Shown in pieces: positions 6,739 through 13,485 of a stretch of DNA of 26,987 nucleotides; within the stretch, counting starts at the first letter, position 1; each line of letters starts with the position of its first letter. The DNA is from an uncultured Collinsella sp. (GTDB lineage Bacteria > Actinomycetota > Coriobacteriia > Coriobacteriales > Coriobacteriaceae): the NCBI GenBank assembly GCA_900554495.1, contig USHR01000005.1, forward strand, positions 1 to 26,987. Direction: 5' to 3'. The notes beneath the pieces are model-generated. The model saw nothing but the letters and a program-made list of their open reading frames with translations. It did not search any database and had not been told where the DNA came from. The translations under genes and the position numbers were made by a program.

Positions 6739-7731
6739 ATGGGCGTACAGCAGCTAGAAGAGGCCTGGGCTTTGAGGACCGATGCGCGTGAGACGCGGTT
6801 GTTTGCGGCCCCGCATGTGCCGGTAGCGCTGTCGCAGCTGGGGATTGTGCGCCCCGGTGACCGCCTGGTGGCCTTTGCGGACGACTTTGCCGATGCGTTT
6901 GCGCGCGGCTTTGATGCCTGCGACGTGGCTATGGTGGGCGAGCCGTCGGTTGCGGCGTTTGCTGCTGCGTCCGAGGGCTTTGATGTTTCGTTTGATGCCG
7001 AGGGGCCGCACCTGTGGTGGTTCGTTAACTCTATCGGCGGGTTTGGTCTTCGTGTGCCCGGCCTTCGCGCTCTGGGCCGCGCGGCTCGTGAGGTCCACGC
7101 GCTGCTGGTTGTGGACAACACCGTGGCGTCGGCTTTTGGCTGCAATCCGCTGCGGCTGGGTGCTGCGCTGTCGTTCGAGGCGCTCGATCGTGTATGTGCC
7201 GGTGATGCTCCGCACAAATTGGTTGCCGTATCGGTCGCGCGCTCGCAGCTCAAGCGCCATCGCGTGGATGCCGCGGCTGAGTGCGCGCATGCCCTGCTTG
7301 AGGGCTGTGGCTTGGCCAAGCTTGATATGACTGCTGACGAGGCCGGTGTGCTGGAGCGCGGGCTGGACACGCTCGATGCCCGCATGCAGGCGCATTTCGA
7401 CCGCGCACGTGCGCTGGCCGAGTATCTGGCCGCCAATGAGATGGTGCGCAACGTGCGCTATCCCGGGCTGAGCTCGCATCCCGACCATGCGGCTGCAACG
7501 GGAATCCTCGAGCACGGCTTTGGCCCGACAGTTGAATTTGACCTTATCGAGCGCAGCGCGGGGGTGCTGTTCGATGCTTTGCCGGGGGAGTTTCGCACAT
7601 CGCCCGCTGGCGGCGCAACGACGCGTCTTTCGACCCCACGTGGCAAACAGGGGAGCACCGTCCGCCTCTTCGCCGGCACCGACGACCCCTTGATCGTGGC
7701 CGCCACCCTAGACAACGCCCTCCGTAAGTAG
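6739..7731 (+). CDS. Divergent Cys/Met-metabolism PLP-enzyme-like protein
   Basis: Related to cystathionine gamma-synthase, gamma-lyase and O-acetylhomoserine sulfhydrylase (fold type I), but probably altered in function. ATG 6739 has AGGGAGG just upstream. Length is 330 aa, shorter than the usual 380-400: the N-terminal segment carrying the YSRxxNPT-type motif is missing. Recognisable parts are IVRPGDRLVAFADDF (36-50), LLVVDNTVASAFGCNPLRLGA (about 122-142, equal to the VDNT strand of the family), LDARMQAHFDRARALAEYL and VRYPGLSSHPDH (239-250), and a C-terminal RLFAGTDDP (309-317) in place of RLSVGIEDP. Where the family has the Ser-x-Thr-Lys that binds PLP, this protein reads FEALDRVCAG; no lysine is in the expected place, and the nearest is K160. 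It could be an inactive paralog or use another lysine. It ends directly against the opposite-strand gene (stop codons adjacent). Confidence 0.7.
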   Translation: MGVQQLEEAWALRTDARETRLFAAPHVPVALSQLGIVRPGDRLVAFADDFADAFARGFDACDVAMVGEPSVAAFAAASEGFDVSFDAEGPHLWWFVNSIGGFGLRVPGLRALGRAAREVHALLVVDNTVASAFGCNPLRLGAALSFEALDRVCAGDAPHKLVAVSVARSQLKRHRVDAAAECAHALLEGCGLAKLDMTADEAGVLERGLDTLDARMQAHFDRARALAEYLAANEMVRNVRYPGLSSHPDHAAATGILEHGFGPTVEFDLIERSAGVLFDALPGEFRTSPAGGATTRLSTPRGKQGSTVRLFAGTDDPLIVAATLDNALRK

Positions 7732-8079
7732 CTACTTTTTGGTGATGCTGGCGATGAGTTCGTTTGCTTTGTTGGCAATGACGTTGTTGATGTCGGTCTG
7801 CAGCTCCTCGTAGACCGCTATGGCTCGCTCTCCGGCGGGCGTGAGCGTGGATCCGCGGGCTCCGTCGCGCTCGATGAGTTTGCAGTCCAGCTGGCCTTCG
7901 GCCTCGTTCACGATGCGCCAGGCCTTGGAATACGCCATGCCCATGCTCTTGGCGGCGCGGTTGAGCGAATGCTCGCGGGCGATGCCCTGCAGCAACAAGA
8001 CGCAGCCGTGGCCGAACACGCCCGGCAAATCCTTGTCGCACGCTTGAATGACCAACTTTGCCGTCGTTTTGTACTCCAT
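7732..8079 (-). CDS. ModE/LysR-type single-domain winged-helix regulator
   Basis: Small DNA-binding protein of 115 aa consisting mainly of the winged HTH known from the N-terminus of ModE (molybdate regulator). Residues 21-31 (VFGHGCVLLLQ) lead into the helix-turn-helix SLNRAAKSMGMAYSKAWRIV (38-57) and the wing LIERDGARGSTLTPAGERA (68-86), then a helical tail. The molybdate-binding (Mop/TOBE) domains of full ModE are absent, so metal sensing is not shown. It is transcribed away from guaB, with a likely promoter at 8164-8172 on this strand. A GTTTGC-TGG-GCAAAC inverted repeat in its leader (8105-8119) may be an autoregulatory site. It converges with the PLP-like gene with no gap, so read-through antisense effects are possible. 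Confidence 0.78.
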   Translation of the reverse strand: MEYKTTAKLVIQACDKDLPGVFGHGCVLLLQGIAREHSLNRAAKSMGMAYSKAWRIVNEAEGQLDCKLIERDGARGSTLTPAGERAIAVYEELQTDINNVIANKANELIASITKK

Positions 8080-8163
8080 ACGCTCCGCGTCTCCCCGCTA
8101 AAGTGTTTGCTGGGCAAACGCAAAGCCTGCGTCAAACCCTCGTGTGCTCTTCTTAAATCATGC

Positions 8164-8172
8164 ATTGTAGCA
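8164..8172 (-). promoter_or_regulatory. Extended -10 promoter for the ModE-like gene
   Basis: Read on the minus strand, TGCTACAAT forms an extended -10 (TG-n-TACAAT). No clear -35 is visible. It lies 85 bp upstream of the ModE-like start codon. Confidence 0.4.
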
Positions 8173-8184
8173 GTCAAAGTGCGT

Positions 8185-8214
8185 TAAGATACTTCCCCAG
8201 TATTGGGCGCCCAA
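8185..8214 (+). promoter_or_regulatory. Candidate guaB promoter -10 with downstream palindrome
   Basis: TAAGAT (8185-8190) is a candidate -10 without a good -35. The perfect 12-bp palindrome TTGGGCGCCCAA (8203-8214) lies just after the expected start point and could be an operator or a leader stem. No purine riboswitch core was recognised in this leader. Confidence 0.3.
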
Positions 8215-8272
8215 GGTTGGGCTGGGTCCTACGAGGCCTGCAGCCGACCGGTCGCATGGAAAAAGGAGAAAC

Positions 8273-9784
8273 ATGGCTACGTTCTTTCCCGGTGAGTCCC
8301 ACACGTTTTCGGAGTATCTGCTGGTCCCTGGTTACTCGTCCTCGCAGTGCATCCCCAACAACGTCTCTCTTAAGACGCCGCTAACCCGCTTTAAGCGCGG
8401 TGAGAAGCCGGCAATCACCCTGAACATCCCCATGGTTTCCGCCATCATGCAGTCCGTCTCGGGCGTCGACATGGGTGTCGCGCTCGCTACCGAGGGTGGC
8501 CTGTCCTTCATTTACGGTTCCCAGAGCGCCGAGTCCGAGGCCGCTATGGTCAAGGCCGTCAAGGATCACAAGGCCGGCTTCGTTCAGTCCGATTCCACGC
8601 TGACCCCCGACATGACCATGGAGCAGGTCATTGAGCTCAAGGAGAAGACCGGTCATTCCACCATGCCGGTCACTGACGACGGCACTCCCAAGGGTAAGCT
8701 CCTGGGCATCGTCACCAGCCGTGACTATCGCCCCAGTCGCGATGACCACCAGACGAAGGTCTCCGAGTTCATGACCCCGCGTGAGCAGCTCATCGTGGGC
8801 GACAAGAACATCAGCCTCAAGGTCGCCAACGACGTCATCTGGGACAACAAGCTTAACGCCCTGCCGATCGTCGACGACAACGATCACCTCATGGGCATCG
8901 TCTTCCGCAAGGACTACGACAGCCACAAGACCAACCCCAACGAGCTGCTCGATAACGACAAGCGCTACATGGTCGGCGCCGGTATCAACACCCGCGACTA
9001 TGCCGAGCGCGTGCCGCTGCTCATCGAGGCCGGTGCCGATGTCCTGTGCATCGACTCTTCCGAGGGCTTCAGCGAGTGGCAGAAGCGCACCATCGAGTGG
9101 ATCCGCGCCAACTATGGCGAGGACGTCAAAGTCGGTGCCGGTAACGTCGTCGACGCCGAGGGCTTCCGCTTCCTGGCCGACTGCGGTGCCGACTTCATCA
9201 AGGTCGGTATCGGCGGCGGTTCCATCTGCATTACCCGTGAGACCAAGGGTATCGGCCGTGGCCAGGCCACCGCGCTGATCGACGTCTGCCGCGCTCGCGA
9301 CGAGTACTACGAGGAGACCGGTGTCTACGTGCCCGTGTGCTCCGACGGCGGCATCGTCTACGACTACCACATGACGCTCGCCCTTGCCATGGGTGCCGAC
9401 TTCATGATGCTGGGCCGCTACTTCGCTCGCTTCGACGAGAGCCCGACCGAGCGCGTCAACGTGAACGGCCAGTACATGAAGGAGTACTGGGGCGAGGGTT
9501 CTGCGCGTGCCCGCAACTGGCAGCGCTACGACCTGGGCGGCGCCGCGAAGCTCAGCTTCGTCGAGGGCGTCGACTCCTACGTTCCCTACGCGGGTTCCCT
9601 CAAGGACGGCGTTGGCGGCACGCTCTACAAGGTCAAGTCCACGATGTGCAACTGCGGTGCCCTCTCGATCCCCGAGCTCCAGGAAAAGGCACGCCTGACC
9701 CTGGTAAGCTCCACCTCCATCGTCGAAGGCGGCGCCCACGACGTAGTCGTGAAAGACTCCCAGCAGAGCGTTTCCTACCGCTAA
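8273..9784 (+). CDS. guaB: IMP dehydrogenase
   Basis: Catalyses NAD-dependent oxidation of IMP to XMP, the committed step of guanine nucleotide synthesis, in the cytosol. ATG 8273 follows AAAGGAG. At 503 aa it is slightly longer than many bacterial forms (about 485-490). The (beta/alpha)8 barrel is interrupted by a CBS-domain pair at about residues 105-225 (e.g. LLGIVTSRDY and LMGIVFRKDY). The catalytic loop reads KVGIGGGSICITRETKGIGR, with C319 as the nucleophile. It differs from the common bacterial GPGSICTTR...GVPQ version. Further on are CSDGGI (356-361) and MMLGRYFA (378-385), and the mobile flap contains EGVDSYVPYAGSL. A strong terminator at 9945-9987 lies 160 bp downstream. It appears monocistronic; no guaA is adjacent. 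Confidence 0.93.
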   Translation: MATFFPGESHTFSEYLLVPGYSSSQCIPNNVSLKTPLTRFKRGEKPAITLNIPMVSAIMQSVSGVDMGVALATEGGLSFIYGSQSAESEAAMVKAVKDHKAGFVQSDSTLTPDMTMEQVIELKEKTGHSTMPVTDDGTPKGKLLGIVTSRDYRPSRDDHQTKVSEFMTPREQLIVGDKNISLKVANDVIWDNKLNALPIVDDNDHLMGIVFRKDYDSHKTNPNELLDNDKRYMVGAGINTRDYAERVPLLIEAGADVLCIDSSEGFSEWQKRTIEWIRANYGEDVKVGAGNVVDAEGFRFLADCGADFIKVGIGGGSICITRETKGIGRGQATALIDVCRARDEYYEETGVYVPVCSDGGIVYDYHMTLALAMGADFMMLGRYFARFDESPTERVNVNGQYMKEYWGEGSARARNWQRYDLGGAAKLSFVEGVDSYVPYAGSLKDGVGGTLYKVKSTMCNCGALSIPELQEKARLTLVSSTSIVEGGAHDVVVKDSQQSVSYR

Positions 9785-9944
9785 GCGGCTTTCCCAAGCA
9801 CCGCACCTTGCTGTTCAAACCGTCGCTCGCGTACCAAAGTACGCGTCGCTCCTCTTTCACGGCAATCTGCGGCACCTGGAAAACCCGTTCGTGCTAGAAC
9901 GAGTTTCAAACAAAGGTTGATTGCCAACCACGTTATTTAGATAA

Positions 9945-9987
9945 AGCGAGATGCCTGCAAGTCGCAGGCATCTCGCTTGTTGTATTT
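9945..9987 (+). terminator. Rho-independent terminator after guaB
   Basis: A perfect 14-bp stem (9945-9958 with 9964-9977) around a 5-nt loop, followed by TGTTGTATTT. The 160 bp between guaB and this hairpin hold no gene. They contain only a small CGCGTAC-CAAA-GTACGCG hairpin at 9828-9845. Confidence 0.85.
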
Positions 9988-9995
9988 GCTATCAT
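9987..9995 (+). promoter_or_regulatory. Extended -10 promoter for leuS
   Basis: TGCTATCAT is an extended -10 element placed between the guaB terminator and the leader hairpin. No matching -35 was found. Transcription would start near 10002, giving a leader of about 150 nt. Confidence 0.42.
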
Positions 9996-10012
9996 CAGTC
10001 AAGTTAACCTTA

Positions 10013-10131
10013 GGGTCGGTCGGCTTAGCTTTGTTCGCTACAAGTTCCGCACGCAAAGAAGAGCACTTAATGTGCTCTTCGTCTTGCGCAGGACTGTCCG
10101 CTGTAGCGAATAAAGCTAAGCCGACCGACCC
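10013..10131 (+). repeat. 119-nt palindromic element / leader hairpin before leuS
   Basis: The outer arms 10013-10042 and 10102-10131 pair over 30 positions with a single G-U and no mismatch. Inside, CGCAA (10052-10056) pairs with TTGCG (10084-10088), and GAAGAGCAC pairs with GTGCTCTTC (10058-10066 with 10072-10080) around the loop TTAAT. No T-run follows, so it is not a terminator. It ends 23 nt before the leuS start. It is either a structured 5' leader or a MITE/REP-like mobile palindrome. Confidence 0.8.
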
Positions 10132-10154
10132 CAGCTAAGATTAAAGGAGCTGAT

Positions 10155-12731
10155 ATGTGCGATTGCACAGATCATAAGGACGAGATCCCTGCCTACGACG
10201 CGCGGGCCATTGAGTCCAGGTGGATGAAGGCCTGGGAGGACTCCAACCTCTTTGCTGTCGACACCGACGACAGTAAGCCCAAGAAGTACGTGCTCGAGAT
10301 GTTCCCGTATCCGTCGGGCGACCTGCACATGGGCCACGCGCGCAACTATACCATCGGCGATGCCATGGCCCGTCAGGCCCGCATGCGCGGCTACGACGTG
10401 CTGCATCCCATCGGCTTCGATGCCTTTGGCCTGCCCGCCGAGAACGCCGCCATCAAGCACAACACGCAGGCTGCCGCCTGGACGTATAAGAACATGGACC
10501 AGGCGCTCGCCACGATGAAGCGCATGGGTTTCTCCTACGATCTGGATCGCATGGTCAAGACCTGCAGCCCCGACTACTACCGTTGGGGTCAGTGGATCTT
10601 TGAGAAGATGTGGGAAAAGGGCCTGGTCTACCGCAAGAAGAACCCGGTCAACTGGTGCCCCACCTGCAAGACCGTTCTGGCCAACGAGCAGGTCACCGAG
10701 GGCAAGTGCTGGCGCTGCGGCACCGAGCCCGAGAAGCGCGACCTTGAGCAGTGGTACTACAAGATCACCGAGTACTCTCAGGAGCTGCTCGACGATCTGG
10801 AGAAGCTCCCCGGCTGGCCCGAGCGCGTCAAGCAGATGCAGGCTAACTGGATCGGTCGCTCCGAGGGCGCCGAGGTCGACTTTACCCTTTGCGACCAGGA
10901 TGGCGAGCCCATCGAGGGCGACGAGGGCAAGATCACCGTCTTCACCACGCGTGCCGATACGCTCTTTGGCGTTTCCTTCTTTGTCCTGGCTCCCGAGTAC
11001 GCCGGCCTGCACGAGCTCGTCGAGGGTACGGAGTACGAGGAGGCCGTCACCAAGATTGTCGAGGACTCCAAGCATATCTCTGCCGTCGAGCGTGCCCAGG
11101 GCACCCTCGAGAAGCACGGTGCCTTCACGGGCCGCTATGTGGTAAACCCCGTCAACGGCGAGAAGGTCCCCGTGTGGGTTGCTGATTATGTCGTTGCCGA
11201 CTACGGTACCGGTGCCGTCATGGCCGTTCCCTGTGGCGACCAGCGCGACTTTGAGTTCGCCCGCAAGTACGACCTGCCGATCGTACCGATCATCCTGGAC
11301 GATGGCGATCGCGCTGCCGTCGAGGCCAGCGGCGAGACCATCGATACCTTCCATGCCGAGACCGTCGACTGGGATTGCGCTCACGCTGCCGAGGGCACGC
11401 TCGTCCAGTCCGGCAAGTACACCGGCATGCGCGGCGGCAAGCACTCCGAGGGTGAGGCTGCGATCGTGGCCGACCTCGAGGCCATGGGCTGCGGTCGTCG
11501 CAAGGTCGAGTTCCGTCTGCGCGACTGGCTCATTTCCCGTCAGCGTTATTGGGGCAACCCCATCCCGGCCATCCACTGCGAGCACTGCGGCATCGTGCCC
11601 GTGCCTGAGGATCAGCTGCCGGTGACGCTGCCCGAGAACCTGGACCTGGGCGCCGGCGAGACCCTCGCCGAGTGCAAGGACTTCTACGAGACCACCTGCC
11701 CGGTCTGCGGTCGCCCGGCCAAGCGCGAGACCGATACCATGGACACCTTCACCTGCTCCAGCTGGTATTACCTGCGCTATACCGACCCGCACAACACCGA
11801 GCTGCCCTTCTCCAAGGAAGCCGCCGACCGTTGGATGCCCGTCGATAACTACATCGGCGGCATCGAGCACGCTATTCTGCACCTGCTCTACAGCCGCTTC
11901 TTTACCAAGGCTCTGCGCGACCTGGGTCTGCTGAGCGTTGACGAGCCCTTCACCAACCTGCTGTGCCAGGGCATGGTCAAGGACGAGAACGGTGACACCA
12001 TGTCCAAGTCTAAGGGCAATGTCGTGCCCCCGAGCTCGGTCATCGAGCCCTACGGCGCCGACACCATGCGTCTGGCGATTCTGTTTATCGCCCCGCCCGA
12101 GAAGGACTTCGACTGGGATCCCAAGGCCGTCGAGGGCGCCAACCGCTTCATCAAGCGCGCCTGGCGTATCGTTTGGCAGCTCGTCCAGTCCGGCGACGCC
12201 AACGTGGCCTTTGACAAGTCCGCGCTCGACGAGGTCGCGATGAAGCTCTATCGCGAGCGTCACCGCACCATCGCCAAGTGCACCGAGGACTTCGATCGTG
12301 GCCAGTTCAACACCGCCATTTCGGCCGTCATGGAGCTCGTCAACGCGGCGAGCGCCTACCTCAACGCCACCGAGGGTGCCGCCCGCGACAAGGCGCTGTG
12401 CTACGGCGTGGCTAAGGATATCGTGAGCGTCCTTGCCCCCATCTGCCCGTTCTGGGCCGATGAGCTGTGGCACGAGGCGCTCGGCTGCGAGGGCAACGCC
12501 TACACTGCCGCCTGGCCTGAGTTCGACCTGGCCGAGTCCGTTGAGGACACGGTGCAGATCGTGGTCCAGGTGCTCGGCAAGGTCCGCGGCCGCGTCGACG
12601 TTGCCCGCGATGCCTCCAATGAGGATATGCAGGCTGCCGCCGAGGCCGCCGTCGCCAAGTGGCTCGAGGGCAAGACGGTCGTCAAGGCCATCTGCGTGCC
12701 CGGTAAGCTGGTCAACCTGGTGGTCAAGTAA
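10155..12731 (+). CDS. leuS: Leucyl-tRNA synthetase
   Basis: Class I aminoacyl-tRNA synthetase that charges tRNA-Leu with leucine in the cytosol. ATG 10155 follows AAAGGAG, and the 858-aa length fits bacterial LeuRS. The HIGH motif appears as HMGH (58-61) inside PYPSGDLHMGHARNYTIGD, and the KMSKS motif as TMSKS (615-619). A zinc-type knuckle is formed by C168, C171, C185 and C188 (CPTCK...CWRCG), and a second Cys set appears later (CEHCG...CPVCG). The editing domain CP1 includes the Thr-rich FTTRADTLFGVSF segment. The C-terminal anticodon/tRNA-binding part ends in CVPGKLVNLVVK. It is monocistronic with a terminator at 12761-12796. The unusual leader hairpin at 10013-10131 may affect expression. 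No T-box was recognised. Confidence 0.96.
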   Translation: MCDCTDHKDEIPAYDARAIESRWMKAWEDSNLFAVDTDDSKPKKYVLEMFPYPSGDLHMGHARNYTIGDAMARQARMRGYDVLHPIGFDAFGLPAENAAIKHNTQAAAWTYKNMDQALATMKRMGFSYDLDRMVKTCSPDYYRWGQWIFEKMWEKGLVYRKKNPVNWCPTCKTVLANEQVTEGKCWRCGTEPEKRDLEQWYYKITEYSQELLDDLEKLPGWPERVKQMQANWIGRSEGAEVDFTLCDQDGEPIEGDEGKITVFTTRADTLFGVSFFVLAPEYAGLHELVEGTEYEEAVTKIVEDSKHISAVERAQGTLEKHGAFTGRYVVNPVNGEKVPVWVADYVVADYGTGAVMAVPCGDQRDFEFARKYDLPIVPIILDDGDRAAVEASGETIDTFHAETVDWDCAHAAEGTLVQSGKYTGMRGGKHSEGEAAIVADLEAMGCGRRKVEFRLRDWLISRQRYWGNPIPAIHCEHCGIVPVPEDQLPVTLPENLDLGAGETLAECKDFYETTCPVCGRPAKRETDTMDTFTCSSWYYLRYTDPHNTELPFSKEAADRWMPVDNYIGGIEHAILHLLYSRFFTKALRDLGLLSVDEPFTNLLCQGMVKDENGDTMSKSKGNVVPPSSVIEPYGADTMRLAILFIAPPEKDFDWDPKAVEGANRFIKRAWRIVWQLVQSGDANVAFDKSALDEVAMKLYRERHRTIAKCTEDFDRGQFNTAISAVMELVNAASAYLNATEGAARDKALCYGVAKDIVSVLAPICPFWADELWHEALGCEGNAYTAAWPEFDLAESVEDTVQIVVQVLGKVRGRVDVARDASNEDMQAAAEAAVAKWLEGKTVVKAICVPGKLVNLVVK

Positions 12732-12760
12732 GCGCTACGCGCTTAGCTGACGCATAAAAG

Positions 12761-12796
12761 ACGAGGGGCGATCCGGTTGGGTCGTCCCTCGTTTTG
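12761..12796 (+). terminator. Rho-independent terminator after leuS
   Basis: A 14-bp stem (12761-12774 with 12779-12792, two G-U pairs), a GGTT loop and a TTTT run. Confidence 0.8.
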
Positions 12797-12882
12797 CATG
12801 TACCTGCCTAGGTGCCTTCGGTCAATTGTCCTATTCTTGTGGAGAAGCTGTGCGCACGCTGACCTGCAGATTCGTACTGTGC

Positions 12883-12911
12883 TTGCACGTTTCTGCAGCT
12901 ATTGGTATAGT
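12883..12911 (+). promoter_or_regulatory. Sigma70-type promoter of the rimP-nusA-infB operon
   Basis: TTGCAC (12883-12888) and TATAGT (12906-12911) are separated by exactly 17 bp. The expected start is near 12918, about 72 nt before rimP. This is the best-formed promoter for the eight-gene run that follows. Confidence 0.8.
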
Positions 12912-12936
12912 TTGCTTGCAAATGAAGTTGTAATTG

Positions 12937-12969
12937 AAAGAAGTGGGGTTTCGGCCCCGCTTCTTTTTT
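12937..12969 (+). terminator. Leader terminator/attenuator before rimP
   Basis: A stem of up to 12 bp (12937-12948 with 12955-12966, one G-U) with loop TTTCGG, directly followed by a T-run (six T in 12964-12969). It lies between the promoter at 12883-12911 and rimP, so part of the transcripts should stop after about 50 nt. NusA, encoded in this operon, modulates hairpin termination, so feedback control is a reasonable inference. Confidence 0.72.
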
Positions 12970-12989
12970 GTATGGATGGAGGTGCCGCA

Positions 12990-13484
12990 ATGGTCAAGAC
13001 CAAGACCGAGCAGGCGATCATCGACGCGCTCGAGGCCGTCGCTCCCCAGCACGATGTCGACATCGTCGACGTCGAGCTCGTGGGTGCCACCAAGGCCCCC
13101 TGCGTACGCGTGCGTATCGAGGGTGCCGAGGGTCAGAGCCTGTCGCTCAACGACGTCACGGCCAACACCAAGTGGGTCGGCGATGTGATCGAGGAGCTCG
13201 ACCCTATCTCTTCGAGCTATACGCTCGAGGTGTCGAGCCCGGGTATGGCGCGCCCGCTGCGCCGCCCGTGCGACTTTGCCCGCTTTGTGGGCGAGAACTG
13301 CGAGCTCACCTCCACCGCCACCGAGGGCCGTCGCAAGTACGCCGGCAAGATTGCCGCCGCGACCGAGACGAACGTGACCCTCGAGCTCGAGGACGGCGAG
13401 TCCGTCACCCTCGATTTCTCTGATGTTAAAAAGTGCAAGTTGAAGCCCACCTACGACTTCAAGCCCGCGAAGGAAGGAAAGTAA
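12990..13484 (+). CDS. rimP: Ribosome maturation factor RimP
   Basis: Assists assembly of the 30S ribosomal subunit. ATG 12990 is chosen for the GGAGG at 12978-12982. An in-frame ATG at 12972 would lie within five bases of the leader terminator's U-tract and lacks a site. The 164-aa length is typical. Features: an N-terminal alpha/beta domain with VDIVDVELVGATKAPCVRVR and the family signature YTLEVSSPGMARPLR near residues 78-92, then an SH3-like C-terminal domain (KYAGKIAAATETNVTLEL). It ends one base before the nusA start codon, the usual rimP-nusA arrangement, so the two are translated in tandem. Confidence 0.93.
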   Translation: MVKTKTEQAIIDALEAVAPQHDVDIVDVELVGATKAPCVRVRIEGAEGQSLSLNDVTANTKWVGDVIEELDPISSSYTLEVSSPGMARPLRRPCDFARFVGENCELTSTATEGRRKYAGKIAAATETNVTLELEDGESVTLDFSDVKKCKLKPTYDFKPAKEGK

Positions 13485-13485
13485 G

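Noticed and set aside
8381..9739. Minus-strand open frame opposite guaB
   Set aside because: Same shadow effect; low-complexity translation with no motif.
9828..9845. CGCGTAC/GTACGCG hairpin as guaB terminator
   Set aside because: Only 7 bp, with no T-run. The 14-bp hairpin at 9945-9987 is the better terminator.
10002..10154. T-box riboswitch in the leuS leader
   Set aside because: No TGGnACCGCG-type T-box sequence and no terminator U-run after the hairpin.
10116..12473. Very long minus-strand open frame opposite leuS
   Set aside because: It is a composition shadow of the GC-rich leuS codons. It lacks a ribosome site and recognisable domains, and leuS on the other strand is certain.
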